Positions 52,636-61,794 of a stretch of DNA of 64,000 bases are shown piece after piece. A model generated the notes under the pieces. That model was not told where the DNA came from. It ran no database searches and saw only the letters and a list, made by a program, of their open reading frames with translations. The translations under genes and the position numbers were made by a program. This DNA is from Calothrix sp. NIES-2098. GTDB taxonomy: Bacteria > Cyanobacteriota > Cyanobacteriia > Cyanobacteriales > Nostocaceae. How positions within the stretch are numbered: position 1 is the stretch's first letter; every line of letters starts with the position of its first letter. Where the stretch lies: NCBI GenBank assembly GCA_002368175.1, contig AP018172.1, positions 6,947,001 to 7,011,000 on the forward strand, written 5' to 3'.

Positions 52636-53925
52636 CTAAATAATTGTCCCATCGGGAATGACAGCATTTTTTAACACGACTACAATACCACTGCGGATGT
52701 AAAAGCCCTGACTTTCGCGATCGGCTTCTTGTACGTTGTCTTTATTGATAATTTTGACATCTCGACCGATGCGGGCGTTTTTATCAATAATCGCACGGCG
52801 AACAATGGTATCTGCACAGATACCGACGGAAACCTCATCTTTGAACAAGTTACATTGACGTTCCACAGAAGGTTGGTAATAGTCGGCACCCATAATTAGG
52901 GATTCTTCGATGATGCTACCAGATTCAATGCGCGATCGCACTCCCAACACTGAGTGTTCAATGCGACAATTTTTCAGAATACAACCTTCACCGATGATTG
53001 ATTGTGTGATATTACAGTCTAACAACTTCGTGGGAGGCAAGTAACGAGCGCGGGTATAAATTGGCGCTTTTTCATCATAGAAACTAAAGGGCGGTTGGGG
53101 TTGCTGAGTCAGCGCCAAGTTGGCATTATAAAACGCTTCGATGGTTCCAATATCTTCCCAATAACCATCAAATAAGTAAGCTTGAACGTTGTAATCTTTA
53201 GCAGCATCGGGAATGATCTCTTTACCAAAATCCGTACTTTCTATGGATTCTCGCAATAACTTGATCAAAACATCTTTCTTAAAGACATAAATCCCCATCG
53301 AAGCGATGTAGGGTTGGAGTTGAGCTTGTTCTGGATTCAATCCGAGGATTGTAGTATCGACGCGCATTTGCGCTAAAGCTTCACCTTTGGGTTTTTCGCT
53401 AAAGTCGACCACCCTACCGGATTCATCAATTTTCATCAAGCCAAAATCTGAGGCGCGGCGATCGTCAATGGGAATAACTGAAAGAGTAATATCCGCACCT
53501 GTTTCTCTATGGCGTTGGATAAACTCGCGGTAATCCATCCGATAAAGGTGATCTCCTGAGAGGATCAAGTATTCCTCTGCATCCCATTCTTCCAACAGCC
53601 AGATATACTGACGCACAGCATCAGCTGTACCTTGGAACCAATTGGGGTTTTCTGGGGTTTGCTGTGCCGCTAAGACTTCAACAAAGCCTTCGCTGAAGCC
53701 ACTAAAGTTGTAGGCACGCGCAATGTGGCGATTCAGGGACGCTGAGTTGAATTGTGTCAGGACGTAGATTTTAAATATTTCCGAATTTATGCAGTTGCTG
53801 ACAGGGATATCGATTAAGCGGTACTTCCCTGCAACTGGTACGGCTGGTTTTGCCCGTAGTTTAGTTAACGGGTAAAGGCGAGTACCTGCACCACCACCGA
53901 GAATGATTGCTAAAACTTTTTTCAC
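52636..53925 (-). CDS. glgC: Glucose-1-phosphate adenylyltransferase (ADP-glucose pyrophosphorylase)
   Basis: The 429-residue enzyme makes ADP-glucose, the rate-limiting donor for glycogen. The N-terminal GGGAGTRLYPLTKLRAKPAVP is intact, as are KYRLIDIPVSNCINS, WFQGTADAVRQY, SGDHLYRMDY and the C-terminal left-handed beta-helix (IKNCRIEHSVLGVR-like repeats). An activator-site region with several Lys and Arg residues lies near the C-terminus. In cyanobacteria it is activated by 3-phosphoglycerate and inhibited by phosphate. The glycogen debranching-type gene is about 5 kb away. Confidence 0.98.
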   Translation of the reverse strand: MKKVLAIILGGGAGTRLYPLTKLRAKPAVPVAGKYRLIDIPVSNCINSEIFKIYVLTQFNSASLNRHIARAYNFSGFSEGFVEVLAAQQTPENPNWFQGTADAVRQYIWLLEEWDAEEYLILSGDHLYRMDYREFIQRHRETGADITLSVIPIDDRRASDFGLMKIDESGRVVDFSEKPKGEALAQMRVDTTILGLNPEQAQLQPYIASMGIYVFKKDVLIKLLRESIESTDFGKEIIPDAAKDYNVQAYLFDGYWEDIGTIEAFYNANLALTQQPQPPFSFYDEKAPIYTRARYLPPTKLLDCNITQSIIGEGCILKNCRIEHSVLGVRSRIESGSIIEESLIMGADYYQPSVERQCNLFKDEVSVGICADTIVRRAIIDKNARIGRDVKIINKDNVQEADRESQGFYIRSGIVVVLKNAVIPDGTII

Positions 53926-54352
53926 AAAATGTCTCCCGACTGCCTTTCAACTCTCACCTTCAGTTTATGACTGTATGTGGCAGCTGATAAGGGGGGATCG
54001 CAGATTCTGCTTAGTGAATTTTACAGAATGCTCTCGGTAATCAATGTCGCTGCCAATAACTACAGCCTTAAGAATTGTGTATTATTCAGCACTTAATAAA
54101 TTACAGCGATCGCTCCATAGGTTTGACAATAAAGCAATCTATGAAATGCCAAATCGCGACTTGTTTGCATCAAAGCGAATTTTGTGGACAGTACCAAATA
54201 CTGTAACCAAGGTTTTACACATAACAAAGTGCTTACTTATAAAATTAAGAATTATTGTCAAATTCTACTTACAAGTTTTTACCGCTGGCTCGCAGTTTTG
54301 GGCTAAGACAATTTGAGATGGGTGTTACCACCAAGATGCGATCGCCAAAATA
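53926..54352. other. Intergenic region, no supportable gene
   Basis: About 430 bp upstream of glgC. A 90-codon plus-strand frame at 54044-54316 shows no domain, no ribosome binding site and poor coding character; I do not count it as a gene. The interval should hold the glgC promoter. Confidence 0.5.
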
Positions 54353-54652
54353 TTAAACGCTCAATTTCCGAAAATTTAACTTTGTATTAACTAAATGCAA
54401 TTTCTGCGATAACTTGAGATATTGCACCCAAGGTTGCTCAGATAATTGGGCAATGGCATTTGGCGAAAGAGTTGCGGTGAAAATATCCTTTCCCTCAGTG
54501 ACGCCACTGACACCTAAATTTTCTAGCACAGCAGTTGCAGTCGAGTCTAAAACAGGTTCAGTATGAATAAAAACTGTCAAACTCGCTGTTTCTGGATCTT
54601 GTACTTCATTGAGTGCTGTCGCCAGCGCTGCGTCTAGCTTCTGATAATTCAT
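54353..54652 (-). CDS. Small protein with inhibitor-I9-like pattern, unknown function
   Basis: I start at the ATG at 54652 (MNYQKLDAALATAL, 99 residues), which has AAGGAATTG about 5 bp upstream. The strand/helix pattern (SLTVFIHTEPVLD, TAVLENLGVSGV, IFTATLSPNAIAQLSEQPWVQYLKLSQ) resembles the small ferredoxin-like fold of subtilisin-propeptide inhibitors. No protease gene is adjacent, so that reading is tentative. It could be a stand-alone protease inhibitor. Confidence 0.65.
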   Translation of the reverse strand: MNYQKLDAALATALNEVQDPETASLTVFIHTEPVLDSTATAVLENLGVSGVTEGKDIFTATLSPNAIAQLSEQPWVQYLKLSQKLHLVNTKLNFRKLSV

Positions 54653-54868
54653 AAGCAATTCCTTGGAAATCAAGGCAGATCTTGTTCATCCACCCTATCA
54701 CCAACCTATCAAATTTATCTGTTTTTATAACCTATCCTGGTACAGACGTAACATATAGGTTTCTACGTCTAATTACAGATTTAAGGCCTTAATCAAATCA
54801 AAACTTTCTTGACTATCAATAGTTCTTAGAGGTTAATCGAGACTACACAAAACAAACACAAATGACTA

Positions 54869-55744
54869 ATGACCAATAAAAAATTCTATCGAGGTTTATT
54901 TGTAGGTTTAGTAACTTTAGATTTTATTTATCTAGCTGAGTCTGCCCCACAAAATAATCAGAAGCTAGTAGCAACTGACTATACTGTAGCCGCAGGTGGC
55001 CCGGCGACGAATGCGGCTGTCACCTTTAGTTATTTAGGAAACCAAAGCACAGTTTTGGGTGTAGTTGGTTCTCACCCAATAACGCAACTAATTCGTACAG
55101 ATTTAGAAAATTACACAGTAGCGATCGCAGATCTTGACCCTCACACTACAACATCTGTACCAGTCTCTTCGATTATTGTTACCCAATCTACAGGCGAAAG
55201 GGCTGTAGTTTCGATTAATGCAGTCAAAACTCAAGCTAGTAGTGCATCTGTGCCCTCAGATATTTTGCAAAATATTGATATAGTGCTGATTGATGGTCAT
55301 CAAATGGAAGTTGGGATAGCGATCGCGCAAATGGCTAAAGCTAAAAATATCTCAATTGTCATCGATGGTGGTAGTTGGAAGCCTGGTTTTGAGAAACTCT
55401 TACCTTTTGTAGATTACGCTATTTGTTCTAGTAATTTTTATCCCCCCAACTGTCACACAGCAGCAGAAGTGTTTGCCTATCTGAGTTCTCTAGCAATTCC
55501 CCACATCGCCATTACTCACGGAGAACAGCCAATTGCATACTTAAGTTGTGGTAATACTGGTATTGTAGATGTGCCGACCATTTCCGCAGTTGATACACTG
55601 GGGGCTGGAGATATTTTTCACGGTGCCTTTTGCCATTACATTTTACAAGAAAGCTTCACTGATACCTTGGCTCAAGCAGCTAAAGTAGCTGCTAAAGCTT
55701 GCCAATATTTCGGCACTCGCCGTTGGATGGATGCACAGCAGTGA
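54869..55744 (+). CDS. PfkB-family sugar/nucleoside kinase
   Basis: The 291-residue protein is a ribokinase-type kinase: AAGGPATNAAVTFSYLG near the N-terminus and DTLGAGDIFHGAF, with the catalytic Asp and anion hole, at the C-terminus. The substrate is not evident. The ATG arises from a heptamer repeat (TGACTAA/TGACCAA). The next gene, a CysQ-like phosphatase, overlaps or follows within 29 bp, so the pair is probably an operon acting on phosphorylated small molecules. Confidence 0.9.
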   Translation: MTNKKFYRGLFVGLVTLDFIYLAESAPQNNQKLVATDYTVAAGGPATNAAVTFSYLGNQSTVLGVVGSHPITQLIRTDLENYTVAIADLDPHTTTSVPVSSIIVTQSTGERAVVSINAVKTQASSASVPSDILQNIDIVLIDGHQMEVGIAIAQMAKAKNISIVIDGGSWKPGFEKLLPFVDYAICSSNFYPPNCHTAAEVFAYLSSLAIPHIAITHGEQPIAYLSCGNTGIVDVPTISAVDTLGAGDIFHGAFCHYILQESFTDTLAQAAKVAAKACQYFGTRRWMDAQQ

Positions 55745-55772
55745 TGAGATAAACTTACAGAAAGCTGAATCA

Positions 55773-56636
55773 ATGAAAGATTTACAAGAAATTTTAGCGA
55801 TCGCTCGTCAGGTAGGATGGGGAGCAGCAGATATACTCCGGTCTTATTATCGCGGCACTGTTAAAGACTCTAATCTCGAAGTGCAATATAAACAAAATGA
55901 GCCTGTCACCGTTGCAGATATAGCTACCAGTCAATACATTTTAGATCGGCTACAAGCAGCTTTAGGTAATGAAGATTTTACTTATATCAGTGAAGAAACC
56001 TATCAATCACAATTAAATCGCCATAATTCTAGCTGGGTATGGATTATCGACCCTTTAGATGGCACGCGAGATTTTATCGATAAAACCGGAGATTATGCAA
56101 TTCATATTGCTTTAATCAAAGAAACACGCCCAGTACTTGCTGTTGTAGCAATACCAGAGGCAGAAAAGTTGTATTATGCTACTAAAGGCGGGGGTACATT
56201 TGTCGAAACCCGTAATGCTTCTGTTGCCTTAAAAATGTCATTAGGTTTAGATAAAAAGCGCCTTGAAGATTTAACTTTAGTAGTTAGTCGCTCTCATCGC
56301 AATCAAAGATTAAATTACCTGCTGCAAAATTTACCTTGTAAAAATCAAAAAGCGGTTGGGAGTGTAGGTTGCAAAGTCGCAGCTATTGTTGAGCAACAAG
56401 CAGATGTATATATTTCTCTTTCTGGTAAATCTGCTCCTAAAGATTGGGACATAGCAGCACCAGAACTAATTTTGACAGAAGCTGGTGGTAATTTCACACA
56501 CTTTGATGGCTCACCTTTGTATTACAACACCGATGATATCAATCAATGGGGGGGATTGCTTGCTAGTAACGGTCAGTATCACGAAATTTTGTGCAAAGAA
56601 GCAGAAAATATTTTAGCTCAATTCCCTAATAGCTAA
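55773..56636 (+). CDS. Inositol monophosphatase-family protein, CysQ-like 3'(2'),5'-bisphosphate nucleotidase
   Basis: The protein (287 residues from the ATG at 55773; an upstream ATG at 55731 overlaps the kinase gene by 14 bp and is also possible) has the metal-binding motifs of the lithium-sensitive phosphatase family: DIATSQYI, YISEETY, IIDPLDGTRDFI and the C-terminal DWDIAAPELILTEAGG. CysQ-type members remove phosphate from 3'-phosphoadenosine 5'-phosphate in sulfate assimilation. The pairing with a PfkB kinase is suggestive but does not fix the substrate. Confidence 0.88.
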   Translation: MKDLQEILAIARQVGWGAADILRSYYRGTVKDSNLEVQYKQNEPVTVADIATSQYILDRLQAALGNEDFTYISEETYQSQLNRHNSSWVWIIDPLDGTRDFIDKTGDYAIHIALIKETRPVLAVVAIPEAEKLYYATKGGGTFVETRNASVALKMSLGLDKKRLEDLTLVVSRSHRNQRLNYLLQNLPCKNQKAVGSVGCKVAAIVEQQADVYISLSGKSAPKDWDIAAPELILTEAGGNFTHFDGSPLYYNTDDINQWGGLLASNGQYHEILCKEAENILAQFPNS

Positions 56637-56970
56637 AATATTTAAAGAATCAGTGCATGACTATGTCCTAATTTAGGAACTCTTCAATTTCTATTGTAGG
56701 CAATTAGTATTTGGCAAAAATTTTGTGTTAAAAAATGCAATTACTGTGCAATAATTGAATACGCGCAAAAATATAGTCAGAAATAGCAGCTTTCGTTGCT
56801 CGGCTGACAATTTATACCTTAGAAATCTAACTCCGTAGGAGTTAATTTTCAAATGCTGTGCTACACTAGTGGATATAAAGATTATTTTCGGTTGAGTTAT
56901 TCGTTTTGATTTCTCAAAAGCGCCTCTCCGAATCTAACTCTCTACACTTTTCTGAATTCGGAGACAAAAC
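56637..56970 (+). promoter_or_regulatory. Long leader region of the RRM protein gene
   Basis: About 330 bp with no ORF. GGAG just before the ATG is the ribosome binding site. In Anabaena the rbpA1 leader is known to take part in cold induction; I could not identify a specific cold box here by eye. Confidence 0.45.
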
Positions 56971-57273
56971 ATGTCAATTTACGTTGGAAACTTGTCTTAT
57001 CAGGTGACTGAGGAAGACCTGAAAAGGGCTTTCGCAGAATATGGAACCGTTAATCGCGTTCAATTACCTACTGATAGAGAGACAGGTCGGCCACGTGGTT
57101 TTGCATTTGTAGAAATGGAAACCGATGCTCAAGAAATAGCTGCCATTGATGCACTAGATGGTGCAGAGTGGATGGGGCGCGATTTAAAAGTTAATAAGGC
57201 GAAGCCTCGTGAAGAAAGAAGTTCTTCTCGTGGTGGCTGGGGCAATAACAACCGTAATAATCGCCGTTACTAA
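56971..57273 (+). CDS. RNA-binding protein with one RRM (cyanobacterial Rbp)
   Basis: The 100-residue protein has a single RRM with RNP2 (IYVGNLSY) and RNP1 (RGFAFVEM), and a Gly/Asn/Arg-rich tail (RGGWGNNNRNNRRY). Such Rbp proteins bind single-stranded RNA. Many are cold-induced and some cyanobacterial ones help localise thylakoid mRNAs. rpsU follows, with a hairpin in the gap. The rbp-rpsU order is known from Anabaena. Confidence 0.95.
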   Translation: MSIYVGNLSYQVTEEDLKRAFAEYGTVNRVQLPTDRETGRPRGFAFVEMETDAQEIAAIDALDGAEWMGRDLKVNKAKPREERSSSRGGWGNNNRNNRRY

Positions 57274-57305
57274 GCCTGGTGCTGAAAACTTAAAAATCTA
57301 GAGTC

Positions 57306-57341
57306 TCCAGCAGATAAAGCCAAAGGCTCAATTCTGCTGGA
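57306..57341 (+). terminator. Hairpin between rbp and rpsU
   Basis: Nine-base-pair arms TCCAGCAGA (57306-57314) and TCTGCTGGA (57333-57341), followed by a T-rich stretch. It may act as a partial terminator or attenuator that lowers rpsU transcription relative to rbp. Confidence 0.75.
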
Positions 57342-57385
57342 ATATTTTATTTTGTCTATTCATCCATAATTGAGGAGGAATGAGA

Positions 57386-57580
57386 ATGACACAAGTAGTA
57401 TTAGGAGAGAACGAAGGTATTGAATCAGCTTTACGAAGATTTAAGCGGGAAGTTTCTAAAGCAGGAATTTTCCAAGATATGCGCAAAAAGCGTCACTTTG
57501 AGACACCTCTAGAAAAAGAGAAGCGCAAAGCAGTTGCTAGACACAAGCAAAGTCGTAGACAACGTTCTCGCTACAGATAA
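57386..57580 (+). CDS. rpsU: 30S ribosomal protein bS21
   Basis: The 64-residue basic protein matches bS21: VVLGENEGIESALRRFKREV, then GIFQDMRKKRHFETPLEKEKRK and a run of Arg. The ATG at 57386 is 7 bp after AGGAGG; the ATG at 57380 is too close to that site. bS21 helps 30S subunits start translation. It is cotranscribed with, or attenuated from, the RRM gene upstream. Confidence 0.95.
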   Translation: MTQVVLGENEGIESALRRFKREVSKAGIFQDMRKKRHFETPLEKEKRKAVARHKQSRRQRSRYR

Positions 57581-57825
57581 AATTTCCTAGAAATTTTCTC
57601 TTCGACTAGCTTGGTGACTTGACCTGGAAAAGCGTAAATAAGTAGTCACACATCAATAATTAAAAATTTTAGTAGTAGCACTGTCTTTGATTTCAGTGCT
57701 ACTACAAATTTATGAGGTCAATGCAACTAAGTATAAAATTTGCTTTTGTGGAACTTATAACAATTTAGATATATCTTTTTTTTAGATTTTCATCCCACAA
57801 CCTCTGACTCTAGATTTTCAGAAAA

Positions 57826-58572
57826 ATGTTGCGCCTTTATCATCTATTAATTGGTGCTGCCTTGGTAGCATTAATCCCAGTGGGGGTAAAATATGGTTCT
57901 GAGCTGATTTCTCAAAAAAATCCCGAGCAGAAACCGCTAGTAATACAAACTTCAACAAAACCTAACCCTACTCCTATTCCGACTGAGGAAGGGAATATTT
58001 GGCAGAATCTCCTCGGTAATACCTCAGCACCAGGTGATTGGCAAGTTGCGCCTTGTAAGGGTAATGCACCGCTTTTATGCGTCTCCAGCAAAGGAAAAAT
58101 TTTAGGTACAGTTGAGATTGGGGTTTACTCGTTGGAAAAAAATCCGGCTTTCCAAAAGCAACTAGAAGCAGCAGGGATTCCAGCAGGTAGTAAAGTAGAT
58201 TACCAAAATCCTCAGTACCAACCCCAGCTATTGACAGCACTAAAGGCTTGGGTCGCAGACCACTATAATACGATCGCCCAAGACCGTCAGGTTACTTATA
58301 AAAACCAGATTATTTTTTCAGCCCACCCCCCACAAGCAGTAACTATTGGTAAACTACCCGGAATCCGCTATGGGTTTACTGGACTCAAGCAGCAAGGTGG
58401 AGTACAGGAGCAACACATCGATTATGTCACTTTTGATGGTACTGCTCTTTACGTTATTAGTAGTGCCTTCGATCCAGCTTCCGCAACAGGCAAATTTGAC
58501 AAGTTAGAAGATTGGGCTATATTTCAACCTTACTTCTATGCGATCGCCACCGATCTGCGTTTACCCAAATAA
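57826..58572 (+). CDS. Exported or membrane-anchored protein of unknown function
   Basis: The 248-residue protein has an N-terminal hydrophobic anchor (LLIGAALVALIPVGV) and a Pro/Thr-rich linker (PLVIQTSTKPNPTPIPTEEG). The rest is a globular domain with two Cys (CKGNAPLLC) that could form a disulfide. I do not recognise the domain. It probably faces the periplasm. It is not obviously part of an operon. Confidence 0.7.
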   Translation: MLRLYHLLIGAALVALIPVGVKYGSELISQKNPEQKPLVIQTSTKPNPTPIPTEEGNIWQNLLGNTSAPGDWQVAPCKGNAPLLCVSSKGKILGTVEIGVYSLEKNPAFQKQLEAAGIPAGSKVDYQNPQYQPQLLTALKAWVADHYNTIAQDRQVTYKNQIIFSAHPPQAVTIGKLPGIRYGFTGLKQQGGVQEQHIDYVTFDGTALYVISSAFDPASATGKFDKLEDWAIFQPYFYAIATDLRLPK

Positions 58573-58591
58573 ATATTTGATTGGTATTTGC

Positions 58592-59185
58592 TCAAAAAGA
58601 TCCAACTACCTGTAATCCGACAAGCGAGCCGCCAGAATCATCACTGCTAATAATCGGAAATAATATCAGCCCGTGCTTTTGGCTCAACTCCAATTTCGCT
58701 GTGAGATATCCCAGTGCAGCCCCAGCCAGCACTTCCGTAACTCGATGGCGATTGAGGTTTACCCGTGAATAGGCGATCAAAGACGCACCAGAATACCAGA
58801 GGATAGCAGAACCGGGATGGTAGTGACTTTGGACAGTTGCGATCGCAAATGCTGCTGTCGCATGACAGCTGGGGAAACTATCGCGCGCGTCGGAATCCGG
58901 GCGCTTCACATCAGTTACTTCTTTTAAAGCAATACACAGTAGAGTACTCGTACCGAGAGAGTCTAGCGCCCGCAGAGAACGTTGTCCGCCTTGTTTACCA
59001 TCGAGCAACAGCGGTAGGGCGACACCAGCACCTAAATAAAGTGCAGTACCGCCTCCAGAGACAAACTCAGACACGTCTTTGTCAAAAGTATCCGCGATCG
59101 CCTTGGGAGCAAACATGATGCAGTATAAAGCTATGAAAGCAGGCCATACTGTTTTGAACCAAGAGAGAAAAAGCCTATTCTGCAT
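58592..59185 (-). CDS. PAP2-like phosphatase with altered motifs
   Basis: The 197-residue protein has a signal-like N-terminus and the three PAP2 motifs: KEVTDVKRPD, SFPSCHATAAFA and SRVNLNRHRVTEVLAG. In motif 2 the usual PSGH reads PSCH, and in motif 3 the final Asp reads Glu. The catalytic His residues are kept, so a phosphatase acting on lipid or isoprenoid phosphates is likely but altered. It converges on the 248-residue gene, 20 bp apart. Confidence 0.82.
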   Translation of the reverse strand: MQNRLFLSWFKTVWPAFIALYCIMFAPKAIADTFDKDVSEFVSGGGTALYLGAGVALPLLLDGKQGGQRSLRALDSLGTSTLLCIALKEVTDVKRPDSDARDSFPSCHATAAFAIATVQSHYHPGSAILWYSGASLIAYSRVNLNRHRVTEVLAGAALGYLTAKLELSQKHGLILFPIISSDDSGGSLVGLQVVGSF

Positions 59186-59351
59186 TTTATTAATGTATAG
59201 CTATTAGCAATATTTACTCAGTTGGCATTAATTTTGATGAGTTAGTACTACTTTAGTGCAGACAAATCGAATCGCTATATATTCCATAATTGGTATGAGT
59301 AATTGATAATTGTAAGTATTACCCATTACTCATTACCAACTACGGAGAAGC

Positions 59352-60239
59352 TTAAATTTCAGCTACAGCTCGTTCAATCAAACGACGAGCTAGAGTTTGC
59401 GTGCCAGTGTGTTCGTAGTAATTGGTTGCCACATCTAAAAACGCCGCTAAGTAATCTAATTTGCTATCAGAAAATTCGACGAAATTTTGCAAATGGCTGA
59501 CAACTTTCTGGGGGGTTAAATTATTGGAGGCAACAAGACCACCCATCCAACCTTTCACAGAATCAAAGCTTTCACCAATAAAGTTTAGTTTACTACCAGC
59601 ATTGTTGCCAGGGATGACATCTTTGATATTTTGAAAAGTCGAGTTTTGTTCTAACTCTTGGGGATTTGTTTGGCTAATCCCAGATATGGCTTTACTAATG
59701 AAGTCAGGCCCCAAAGGTATTAAACCATCAACGCAGACTAAAGCCACCATCCGAATTAAAGACTCACCGCTATACTCAGCTAAAGAAGCGACAAAATCGC
59801 CGATGCTGTCTCCAGGAATACCATTGATTTGGCAGAAAGCTACTAACTCAGCTACTAATTTTAAAGTTAAATCAATAGTTTGGGCTTTGTCAGGTTTGGG
59901 AGTGACACTATTTAAAAAACCTAATAAGGGAACCTTTTCTCCCACCTTATTTGCTAAAGCAGCTGCACCAAGGGCTTTATCTGTGTTATCGACAGTTTGG
60001 TAAAGCCACAAAGCTGTTTGGTAGCCTTGGGATCTGTCGTTGAAAAGATAAATTGCCCGTTCGCCAATTTGTTGAATTAAGCTTTCATCTGTTTCGCCCG
60101 TTACGGTTTTAATAGTATTGACAAAACCTACAGTATTGTGCCACTGGCCTGGAGCCACAAAATCAAGGGCATTTAACATAGAAACAGTCAAACCACTGGT
60201 TGGAAGTTGATCCACCAACTCAAAAATTGATTTGCTCAC
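59352..60239 (-). CDS. Helical protein of unknown function
   Basis: The 295-residue protein looks all-helical, with no membrane segment strong enough to call and no signal peptide (ELVDQLPTSGLTVSMLNALD, GFVNTIKTVTGETDESLIQQIGERAIYLF). Codon use is normal for the region. I do not recognise a family. It is downstream of the lipoprotein gene on the same strand, 47 bp apart, so the two may be one transcript. Confidence 0.7.
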   Translation of the reverse strand: MSKSIFELVDQLPTSGLTVSMLNALDFVAPGQWHNTVGFVNTIKTVTGETDESLIQQIGERAIYLFNDRSQGYQTALWLYQTVDNTDKALGAAALANKVGEKVPLLGFLNSVTPKPDKAQTIDLTLKLVAELVAFCQINGIPGDSIGDFVASLAEYSGESLIRMVALVCVDGLIPLGPDFISKAISGISQTNPQELEQNSTFQNIKDVIPGNNAGSKLNFIGESFDSVKGWMGGLVASNNLTPQKVVSHLQNFVEFSDSKLDYLAAFLDVATNYYEHTGTQTLARRLIERAVAEI

Positions 60240-60286
60240 AACAATCTCCTATTTAGCTGTTGTAATTTTGATTTCTGTAGTGCAGA

Positions 60287-60796
60287 TTATTTGAGTTTAG
60301 CCAGACCAGCAAGATTGAATTTCTCTATCCAAGCTTCTCTGTCTGTTGCTGTAAATGTTGGATCTTTGGAAATAACTTTTACTTGGTACTTCCCTACCAA
60401 AACTGAAGTTTGAGTGTTACCAAGCGTAACTGCTGGATAACCGCCGACTTTTTTAGCACTGTTGGAGAATTTGGCAGATGCACCAGGAGTACTAGAGGTG
60501 TCTGAAATCGACAGTTGTGCTAAAACTTTGCCACCTTTTTTCAAGTTCGCTTGCGAAAAGCCTTTTTTCTCTTGAGTATAGACACGCTGGTAGCCATCTC
60601 CCCCCGCAGGGAAGAATTTGTTTAATTTGCTACCTTGAGTCGCATCTTTAGCAACAGCCTGACCACTTTTTTGGCGAGTGCTTTCTTGTTGTGCCTGGTC
60701 AAAACGTCCAGGTGTCTTTGGCGTACAAGCTGAAGTCAGTAATAATACTGAAATTAACACAGCCGCTAAAATCCTACGCCCACGATGGAAAGTCAT
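60287..60796 (-). CDS. Lipoprotein of unknown function
   Basis: I start at the ATG at 60796, which has AAGGAG about 8 bp upstream; this gives a 169-residue protein. The signal peptide RRILAAVLISVLLLTSAC has a lipobox (LTSAC), so the mature protein should be lipid-modified at that Cys. The rest is Lys/Ser/Gly-rich and probably periplasmic. No family was recognised. It is likely co-transcribed with the helical protein gene downstream. Confidence 0.78.
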   Translation of the reverse strand: MTFHRGRRILAAVLISVLLLTSACTPKTPGRFDQAQQESTRQKSGQAVAKDATQGSKLNKFFPAGGDGYQRVYTQEKKGFSQANLKKGGKVLAQLSISDTSSTPGASAKFSNSAKKVGGYPAVTLGNTQTSVLVGKYQVKVISKDPTFTATDREAWIEKFNLAGLAKLK

Positions 60797-60989
60797 GTTT
60801 AGTGTCTCCTTATGCTTGAGCATTGAGGCAATTATCAGCGCTTGTTTGCTCTTTCGCCACAAAATTTACTTTTTGATAACTATTGCTGGGTATTTAGAAT
60901 TACAACAAGAGTGGGATCGGGGAGACAAAGCAGGGGAGTGTGGGAAGTTTTCTTCCTCTCTACCATCTCTCGTCTTTGTGCCCTATGCC

Positions 60990-61640
60990 CTATTCTTTAA
61001 TGCGAGAAGCGATGACAGCATAGAAAGGATCTCCTCCAGGTGCGCCCAACCATTGAAGTACAGCTGGGATGGTGGGCTTACTGACGATGACTTCTGGTGC
61101 AGAAAATCCGGGGACGGAGGCAAAATAGCTTTTAACTAGTTCCACTCTACTTTCTTCAGATGCATCCCGCCAAGCTTGAATTGCTTTTTGAAAAAACATT
61201 CGGTTAGAAAAACTAATAATAGCTACGCCACCAGGTTTCAGGATGCGGTGAATTTCAGTAAATACTGCCTCTGGATATTGCACGTACTGTACTGAGACGC
61301 AGTTAAGAACGGCATCAAAATCTCGATCTTTTAAAGGTAACTGCGGATTCTCATTAATATCTTGTACAAAGTAATGATTTAACCGAGGATTACGGGCTAA
61401 TTCTTCAGCATTAAGTCCGTGTCCCTCAATATGGTTAAACTGCATTTCTTCAGGTAGATGAGATACCCAACTACTCATCATATCTAAGATGCGTGTGTTA
61501 GGTTTGAGTCGTTGGCGATATACATCTGTTAGCTGTTTAATAAATGCTTCATCAACATGGGTAACAAAGCGAGGATAAGCGTAAAACAGCTTGTCATTTG
61601 TGTCATCTAACTTAAGGCGTTGATTTGGTCTGAGTATCAT
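60990..61640 (-). CDS. Class I SAM-dependent methyltransferase-like protein with unusual motif I
   Basis: The 216-residue protein has the later Rossmann methyltransferase motifs, DFDAVLNCVSVQYVQYP and EIHRILKPGGVAIISFSN. Motif I reads TRILDMMSSWVSHLPEE instead of a Gly-rich loop. Such a changed motif I occurs in a subgroup of these proteins, so SAM binding should be tested rather than assumed. The substrate is unknown. A G-rich GTGGGGA-type tract (about 60931-60945) lies past its end. Confidence 0.8.
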   Translation of the reverse strand: MILRPNQRLKLDDTNDKLFYAYPRFVTHVDEAFIKQLTDVYRQRLKPNTRILDMMSSWVSHLPEEMQFNHIEGHGLNAEELARNPRLNHYFVQDINENPQLPLKDRDFDAVLNCVSVQYVQYPEAVFTEIHRILKPGGVAIISFSNRMFFQKAIQAWRDASEESRVELVKSYFASVPGFSAPEVIVSKPTIPAVLQWLGAPGGDPFYAVIASRIKE

Positions 61641-61794
61641 AGCTTTAAATGTCTATTTAGGAGGATTTTTTACTCAATTGTGTTATTTTTAGCTAGGATT
61701 TTAATCGAGTAATTTGTATGCAGCTTTACATATTTTAAAAGCAGAGTTACAAATATATAAAATTTATCCGGCAACATTCAATTCGTACTAATTA

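Noticed and set aside
54044..54316. 90-codon plus-strand frame upstream of glgC
   Set aside because: No domain, no ribosome binding site and unusual composition; more likely chance in the glgC promoter region.
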